Positions 1 to 4,279 of a DNA stretch of 6,842 nucleotides are shown here, piece after piece; the stretch's first letter is position 1, and each line of letters starts with the position of its first letter. The notes under the pieces are model-generated. The model saw nothing but the letters and a program-made list of their open reading frames with translations, was not told the DNA's origin and searched no databases. This stretch comes from Planctomycetota bacterium (lineage in GTDB: Bacteria > Planctomycetota > Brocadiia > JAJRTI01): NCBI GenBank assembly GCA_024278415.1, contig JAJRTI010000983.1:1-6842 (forward strand), given 5' to 3'. A program made the translations under genes and the position numbers.

Positions 1-23
1 ACAGTACCGTGCGAACGTGGCAT

Positions 24-160
24 ACTGTCGCCTCTACGAGGCTTTGGCGCCGTTGCCTGTTGCTTACCCAAGGCTCACGCCTTGGGCTATTCACTGTCGC
101 CCCGTTGGGGCTTCCGAAGGCCATCCAACGCTTAAGTTCGCACCATTGGGGACAAGCCCC
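24..160. repeat. Hairpin-rich dispersed-repeat segment
   Basis: Four short stem-loops follow each other. GCCTC-TAC-GAGGC lies at 30-42. CCCAAGGC-TCAC-GCCTTGGG lies at 67-86 and is a perfect 8-bp stem. GCCCC-GTT-GGGGC lies at 99-111. GGGG-ACAAG-CCCC lies at 148-160. The first and third sit inside a direct repeat, ACTGTCGCC...GGCTT, at 24-44 and 93-113, so the segment has an alternating internal pattern. Similar strings (CTGTCGCCCC...GGGGCTT alternating with CCCAAGGCT...GCCTTGGGCT) are, from memory, common between genes in planctomycete-type genomes; this was not searched. The segment is open in two forward frames, but the translations look like low-complexity repeat products, so I do not call a gene. 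It may affect transcript ends or RNA stability; that role is inference. It may begin upstream of the window. Confidence 0.6.
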
Positions 161-169
161 GTGCTGGCG

Positions 170-197
170 TTCAGCGAGATCGACAACATGTTATCGT
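170..197 (+). promoter_or_regulatory. Weak candidate promoter for the pseudo-HtrA gene
   Basis: A possible extended -10, TG-T-TATCGT (189-197), lies 16 nt after TTCAGC (170-175). The -10 matches the sigma70 consensus at four of six bases and the -35 at three of six. It would start RNA near 204, leaving a leader of about 23 nt before the ATG at 227. The geometry is plausible but the match is poor; a promoter upstream of the window is an alternative. Confidence 0.25.
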
Positions 198-226
198 TCG
201 AAAACCGTTAAGGGCCTAGCGCACCG

Positions 227-1897
227 ATGTTCATGCCAAGACTTCAAACCCAGCAAGCGCTCTGGCTTTGGGCCGCGGGCTTGTTCGGCCTGGCCATCAT
301 CCCTGCCGGCTCCGTGCGCGCGGCCGACAGCCCGTTCGTCGCGGCCATTGCGCGCGCGCAGCGCTGGCTCGTGAAGATCGAGGCCGAGGGCCAGGCCATC
401 GAGCCCGCGCACCTGGTGGGCGAGCCCAAGCAGACGCTGCGCGCGATCCTGCCTTCCATCGCGGTGCATCCTCCGAGCGACATCAGCCGCAGCGCGGACG
501 ACGTCGTGGCCGCGTGGAACGCGCTTCAGAAAGAGGTGTCCATGGACTTCGTGGACACGCCGGTGACCCAGATCGTGAAGGCCATCGCGAAGCAAGCCGG
601 CCTGCCCGTCGCGCTCATGCCCAACCTGCGCCCGCGCGCGATCACCTTCGTGTGCCAAGGCATCCCCGCGTACAGCGCGCTCGTGCGCGCCTGCCGCTCC
701 GGCCGGCTCGACTTCCGCCTGCGCGGCCGCGTCATTGTCGTGGCCGACAACGACACGCTCGGGCCGAGCGAGATGTACGCGGACGTGGCGAGCTGCTACG
801 AGGTGAAGGCCTGGGCCGAAGCCCTCCAAGAGCCCTGCAACGTGAAACTGGTCGAGGTGCCCGCGGCCGAGGCGTTCGCCGCCATCGAGACGAAAACCGG
901 CGTTCCCATTCTGCTCACCAACGCCGCCCGGGAGGTCGCCGACCGCGTGAGCCTCGACGCGGAGCGCGTCGCCGGCCGCGAGCTGCTGCGCCTGGTGCTC
1001 AAAGCCCTCGGCCTCCAGGCCGCGCTGCGCAAGGACGGCATCCTCATCTTCCACCCCGAGGGCCCCGAGCGCCCCGGCGCGTTCACCAACGTGGCCTATG
1101 GCAGCGGCATCGTGTTCGACAGCGACGGGTACATCGTCACCTGCGCGAGCACGGTGCACCGCCGGCGCAACGTCACCGTGCGCCTGCCCGACGGTGTGCG
1201 TCTGCCCGCGAAGGTCGTGGGCGTGAACTTGCGCCGGGACGTGGCCGTGCTTCAAGTGCCCAAGCAAGGGCTCGACGAGGCCGCGTTCGGCGACTCGACC
1301 AAGCTCAGGCCCGGCCAGTTCGTCGTCGCGCTCGTCTTCCCCTTCGACAGCGCCCAGCCCACCGCGTCGCTGGGCATTGTGAGTGCGACCAACCGCCGCC
1401 TGAGCCGGCGCTACACGTCGGCAATCATCACCGATGCCACCGTGCTGCCTGGCGGCGCGGGGGGAGCACTGATCGACTCGAAGGGCGACGTGGTGGGCAT
1501 GGTGGCCGCGACCTACGCCGGCGCCAGCCTGGGGTGTTGCGTCCCATCGAAGATGCTCATCGAGACCGCGACCGCGCTCAAGTACGGGCTGCCGGTGAAG
1601 GACAACTGGCTTGGCGTGACCGTGCGCACGGTCACGCCGGACATGCAAGACGAACTTGGGTTGCGCGAGGCCAAGGGAGCACGCGTCGTCGCGGTGGAGC
1701 CCAACAGCCCCGCGCAGAAAGCCGGCATGAAACCCGACGACGTCGTCGTGGCCTGCGGCAAGGTGGCCATCGTCGACGCGGCGACCATGGCGCGTGTGGT
1801 CGAACGTGCCTCGCAGGGGGGAGTGCTGCGCTTCGCGGTCCTTCGGCAGGGCCGGCTTATCACGGCCGACGTGGTGGTGCAGCAGGAAGGGAAGTAG
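227..1897 (+). CDS. Exported HtrA-like pseudoprotease with two STN-like domains and a PDZ domain
   Basis: 556 residues. A signal peptide covers about 1-32 (basic start, hydrophobic 11-27, likely cut after SVRA). Two secretin/TonB short N-terminal (STN)-like domains follow at about 105-173 and 204-276; each has the pattern beta-strand, helix, 'TGVPILL'-type strand, and ends in a strand such as GRVIVV or DGILIF. An HtrA/DegP-type trypsin fold spans about 286-455 (YGSGIVFDSDGYIVT; RRDVAVLQV; FGDSTKLRPGQ; GIVSA). One PDZ domain lies at about 458-553. Aligned to the HtrA motifs TNNHVV, D-(I/V)AVL and GNSGGAL, the catalytic His is Ser308, Asp338 is kept, and the catalytic Ser is Ala411 (codon GCG at 1457). 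The protease should therefore be inactive, perhaps a periplasmic scaffold, chaperone or peptide-binding protein. It is longer than typical HtrA because of the STN region. The ATG at 227 is preceded by AAGGG at 210-214, a slightly long spacing; the ATG at 233 is an alternative. Domain family calls are firm; the role is unknown. Confidence 0.9.
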   Translation: MFMPRLQTQQALWLWAAGLFGLAIIPAGSVRAADSPFVAAIARAQRWLVKIEAEGQAIEPAHLVGEPKQTLRAILPSIAVHPPSDISRSADDVVAAWNALQKEVSMDFVDTPVTQIVKAIAKQAGLPVALMPNLRPRAITFVCQGIPAYSALVRACRSGRLDFRLRGRVIVVADNDTLGPSEMYADVASCYEVKAWAEALQEPCNVKLVEVPAAEAFAAIETKTGVPILLTNAAREVADRVSLDAERVAGRELLRLVLKALGLQAALRKDGILIFHPEGPERPGAFTNVAYGSGIVFDSDGYIVTCASTVHRRRNVTVRLPDGVRLPAKVVGVNLRRDVAVLQVPKQGLDEAAFGDSTKLRPGQFVVALVFPFDSAQPTASLGIVSATNRRLSRRYTSAIITDATVLPGGAGGALIDSKGDVVGMVAATYAGASLGCCVPSKMLIETATALKYGLPVKDNWLGVTVRTVTPDMQDELGLREAKGARVVAVEPNSPAQKAGMKPDDVVVACGKVAIVDAATMARVVERASQGGVLRFAVLRQGRLITADVVVQQEGK

Positions 1898-1913
1898 GCG
1901 AAGCGGAGGAGCA

Positions 1914-2009
1914 ATGTGGCCGGCTCTGGCTAGGCGGATGAGGCCCGCCCTGGCGTGCGTGGCAGCGGGCGCAGGAGGAGCACGATGCGACTGCAAGCGG
2001 GTGACGTAG
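1914..2009 (+). CDS. Doubtful 31-residue small ORF
   Basis: An ATG at 1914 follows GGAGGAG (1905-1911), one of the best ribosome-binding sequences in the window, only 16 nt after the stop of the pseudo-HtrA gene. The product has 31 residues: an Arg-rich start, a short Ala/Gly-rich stretch, and two Cys near the end. It could be co-translated with the upstream gene. Against it, the composition is what random GC-rich DNA gives, no family is recognised, and the ORF ends just before the repeat element. I record it mainly because of the ribosome-binding site. Confidence 0.15.
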   Translation: MWPALARRMRPALACVAAGAGGARCDCKRVT

Positions 2010-2010
2010 C

Positions 2011-2096
2011 GCTTGTAGTAGGCCCGTGAGGGCCTTCAGCGCGGGTAGCGATTCGGCATCGGAGCAGAGGGCGCCCTTACGGTCGCCACTACGAGC
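2011..2096. repeat. REP-like inverted-repeat element, copy A
   Basis: The left arm (2011-2034) starts GCTTGTAGTAGG and contains its own hairpin GGCCC-GTGA-GGGCC (2021-2034). The right arm (2071-2096) ends CCACTACGAGC; its reverse complement starts GCTCGTAGTGG, so the outer ends form an imperfect terminal inverted repeat around a 36-nt centre. The 12-mer GCTTGTAGTAGG recurs exactly at 4043-4054 in copy B. The layout of outer inverted repeats with inner hairpins, carrying no gene and lying 3' of a coding region, fits REP/MITE-like non-autonomous elements. A role in ending or stabilising the upstream transcript is inference. Confidence 0.6.
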
Positions 2097-2131
2097 GGAT
2101 CGCTCCCGCGGGCGGCGTGGGGGGGGTGGCA

Positions 2132-2160
2132 TTGCCTGCTGCCTGCCGCGGCTGTAGAAT
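2132..2160 (+). promoter_or_regulatory. Sigma70-type promoter for the CocE-like hydrolase gene
   Basis: TTGCCT (2132-2137) and TAGAAT (2155-2160) are separated by exactly 17 nt. They match TTGACA at four of six and TATAAT at five of six positions. The expected RNA start near 2167 leaves a leader of roughly 43 nt before the ATG at 2211. Its place downstream of repeat element A suggests the hydrolase gene is transcribed on its own. Confidence 0.55.
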
Positions 2161-2210
2161 GCCATGCGCTCTGTCCCCCGTCCCCGCCTTCACTGCCTTC
2201 GGAGTGCTTC

Positions 2211-3989
2211 ATGCCTTCAACTCGACTCCCCTTCAGACTTATTCTCACATGTCTGCTCTGCATGGCAGTGGTCAGTCCTGCTGCCGCCCAGGACCAAGCC
2301 AAGACCCAGGCCCAACAGCTCCGCAAAAGGATCGAGAAGCTCGCGGTCATCGAGCGGAACGTCATGATGCCCATGCGCGACGGCGTGCGGCTTGCCACGG
2401 ACATCGTACGGCCCAAGGGCGAAGGCCGCCACCCGCTCGTTCTCATACGCACGCCGTACGGGAAGCGCACGCCCATGAGCTTGGACCACGTACGCGCTGG
2501 CATCGCGGTGGCCGTCCAAGACGTGCGCGGCCGCTACGCGAGCGAGGGCACGTTCGACGCGTTTCGGCAGGAGATCAACGACGGGTACGACGCGGTCGAG
2601 TGGCTTGCGGCCCAGCCGTGGTGCAACGGCAAGGTGGCCATGGACGGGGGGAGCTACCTGGGCTACACGCAACTCGCTGCGGCGATGGCCGCGCCGCCCC
2701 ACCTCTGCGCAATCTCGCCGGCGGTGCCGCCGGCCGACTTCGACCGGCGCACCCTGTTCTACGGCGGCGCGCTGCGCATGGAGCTGGCCCAGGGATGGCT
2801 GCTCGGCCAGAGCTGGCGCTCGCAGCGCGTGCGGCGCAAACAAGCGCCGCAGGAGGAGCTGGCTCGATGGCAGCCCTTGCGCCGCTTCCGCAAGTGGTGT
2901 TGGCACAACCCCCTGCGCGAGCCAGGGCCCATCGCCATCGGCGGCCCTGAGTACACGCACGTGTGGAGCGAGATAGTCGACAACTGGGAGCGCCCCAACC
3001 AGTGGGAACAAATCAGCGCGGTCGTGCGGCCCGAAGCGATCAAAGTGCCCGTGTTCATCCGCGCCGGCTTCTACGACATCTTCGCCCAAGAGAACATCGA
3101 ATTGCTCCGAGCGCTCCGCGAACGCGGGGGGAGCGAACTCACGCGCACGCACAGCCACCTCCTCATCGGCCCCTGGGTGCACGGCCTCGGCAGGCCCGCG
3201 GGCGACGCAAACTTCCCAACCGCAAGAGCCGACCTGTATGAAGCGAGCACGAAGTGGACGCGGCGCTGGCTGCTCGACCAAGCGCCCGAGGTGGACCAGT
3301 GGCCGATCATGCGTTTCTTCATCATGGGCGCGAACAAATGGGTGGACACCGACACCTGGCCGCCAGCCAACGCCCGCGCCCAGCGCGCCTACCTCACCGG
3401 CAAGTCGCTCTCCCTCGATCCGCCCCAAGGCCCGGAGCCGCCGACGGAGTTCACCTACGACCCGGCCAACCCCGTGCCCACGATCGGAGGCTCGAACCTG
3501 ATCGTCCCCAAGGGCGTCAAGGACCATCGCGCCAATGCCGTGCGCCCGGACGTGGCCGAGTTCATCACCGACGAACTCGACGAAGCGTACGCCGTGGCCG
3601 GCCCCCTCCGCGTGCATCTGTGGGTCTCGTCCAGCGCGCCGGACACGGATTTCACGGCCATGCTGATCGACGTGAGGCCCGACGGGTACTATGCCAATAT
3701 CGAGGACGGCATCGTGCGCATGCGCTACCGCAACGGCCGCGGCGCGCCGGCCTTGGTCGAGCCGGGAGAGGTCGTGGAGGTGGACATTAACCTGTGGAGC
3801 ACCGCGTACGTGTTCCAACCGGGCCACCGTATTGCGCTGCACGTGAGCAGTTCAAACTTCCCCCGCTTCGACCGCCACTTCAACGTGGCCGACAATCCCG
3901 CGGACTGGACCCGGCCGCAGAAAGCCGTGAACCGCATCTATCACGATGCCGCGCATCCGTCGTACATCGAGGCGTACGTGGTGAAATGA
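2211..3989 (+). CDS. Exported CocE/NonD-family serine hydrolase (X-Pro dipeptidyl-peptidase-like)
   Basis: 592 residues. The family cleaves esters, amides or X-Pro peptides by an alpha/beta-hydrolase Ser mechanism; the substrate here cannot be told. A signal peptide covers about 1-26 (hydrophobic 8-21, AAA before the cut), so the enzyme is periplasmic or outside the cell. The catalytic domain is at about 50-340: RTPYGK with the likely oxyanion Tyr83, QDVRGRYASEG, nucleophile Ser148 in GGSYLGYTQ, acid Asp289 in GFYDIF, and His324 in GPWVHG. The Ser-to-Asp spacing of 141 is almost that of cocaine esterase (Ser117-Asp259), so the triad looks complete. A C-terminal beta-rich PepX_C-like domain occupies about 360-590. 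Length is normal for the family once the signal peptide is allowed for. GGAG at 2201-2204, six bases before the ATG, supports this start. It lies between two repeat elements with its own promoter, so no operon partner is seen. Substrates of exported relatives are mostly unknown, so no gene symbol is given. Confidence 0.93.
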   Translation: MPSTRLPFRLILTCLLCMAVVSPAAAQDQAKTQAQQLRKRIEKLAVIERNVMMPMRDGVRLATDIVRPKGEGRHPLVLIRTPYGKRTPMSLDHVRAGIAVAVQDVRGRYASEGTFDAFRQEINDGYDAVEWLAAQPWCNGKVAMDGGSYLGYTQLAAAMAAPPHLCAISPAVPPADFDRRTLFYGGALRMELAQGWLLGQSWRSQRVRRKQAPQEELARWQPLRRFRKWCWHNPLREPGPIAIGGPEYTHVWSEIVDNWERPNQWEQISAVVRPEAIKVPVFIRAGFYDIFAQENIELLRALRERGGSELTRTHSHLLIGPWVHGLGRPAGDANFPTARADLYEASTKWTRRWLLDQAPEVDQWPIMRFFIMGANKWVDTDTWPPANARAQRAYLTGKSLSLDPPQGPEPPTEFTYDPANPVPTIGGSNLIVPKGVKDHRANAVRPDVAEFITDELDEAYAVAGPLRVHLWVSSSAPDTDFTAMLIDVRPDGYYANIEDGIVRMRYRNGRGAPALVEPGEVVEVDINLWSTAYVFQPGHRIALHVSSSNFPRFDRHFNVADNPADWTRPQKAVNRIYHDAAHPSYIEAYVVK

Positions 3990-4042
3990 ATGTCCATGAG
4001 TTTCCCCACAAGGTTTGCGGATCCAGGCGGCAGGCGCCGCGG

Positions 4043-4113
4043 GCTTGTAGTAGGGCGATTCATCGCCCGTCTCTGCGTTCGGAGCAACGGGCGATGCGCC
4101 CTACTACGAACGC
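4043..4113. repeat. REP-like inverted-repeat element, copy B
   Basis: The left arm (4043-4069) starts GCTTGTAGTAGG; the right arm (4088-4113) reads, in reverse complement, GCGTTCGTAGTAGGG. The arms pair over GTAGTAGGGCG and CATCGCCCG with an 18-nt centre. Each arm also folds alone: GGGCGAT-TC-ATCGCCC at 4053-4068 and GGGCG-ATG-CGCCC at 4089-4101. The element starts 53 nt after the hydrolase stop codon and is better preserved than copy A. It could act as a two-way transcription barrier between the hydrolase and FHA-VWA genes; that is inference. Similar TAGTAGGGCGATTCATCGCCC-like strings are, from memory, widespread in some environmental bacterial genomes. Confidence 0.7.
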
Positions 4114-4225
4114 CCAGCTTGTCCAGCGTAAGCATGTGCGCTTGGCGATCGCTGTGCCGGGCCGATGGCGCCAGGCTTGCGATAGAACTGCTGAAGATTG
4201 TGGGGAAGCTCGTGTGAATGTCGCG

Positions 4226-4255
4226 TTGACAGGGCGAGGCCGCGGCGGCTATTAT
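4226..4255 (+). promoter_or_regulatory. Near-consensus sigma70 promoter for the FHA-VWA gene
   Basis: TTGACA (4226-4231) is a perfect -35 and TATTAT (4250-4255) matches the -10 at five of six positions, with an 18-nt spacer. RNA should begin near 4262, about 18 nt before the ATG at 4280. This is the strongest promoter in the window and implies constitutive housekeeping-sigma expression, independent of the hydrolase gene. Confidence 0.7.
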
Positions 4256-4279
4256 GGGTTTGCTGGTTAGGGCCATTTC

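Larger units (their letters stand above)
1898..2210. other. Intergenic region after the pseudo-HtrA gene
   Basis: This 313-bp gap holds three things: a doubtful 31-codon ORF with a strong Shine-Dalgarno sequence (1914-2009), an inverted-repeat element (2011-2096), and a sigma70-type promoter (2132-2160) for the hydrolase gene. A second AGGAGGAG (1973-1980) stands four bases before an ATG at 1985 that opens only 14 codons. I see no U-tract intrinsic terminator after the stop at 1897. Confidence 0.7.

Noticed and set aside
24..160. CRISPR-like array
   Set aside because: The units are self-pairing and of unequal spacing, there are no uniform repeats with unique spacers, and no cas gene is present.
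9..374. Small plus-strand open frames across the hairpin repeat at the left edge (from 9 and from 17)
   Set aside because: They run through the repeat units, and the first overlaps the signal-peptide coding region of the real gene in another frame; no ribosome-binding site or family similarity.
191..1996. Long open frame on the minus strand opposite the pseudo-HtrA gene (about 600 codons)
   Set aside because: Its translation is His/Arg/Ala/Gly-rich with no domain motifs, whereas the plus strand shows a signal peptide and conserved HtrA/PDZ motifs. It is a shadow caused by high GC at third codon positions.
2217..3842. Long minus-strand open frame opposite the CocE-like hydrolase gene
   Set aside because: Low-complexity His/Arg/Val/Gly-rich translation, no motifs, fully overlapped by a well-supported gene.
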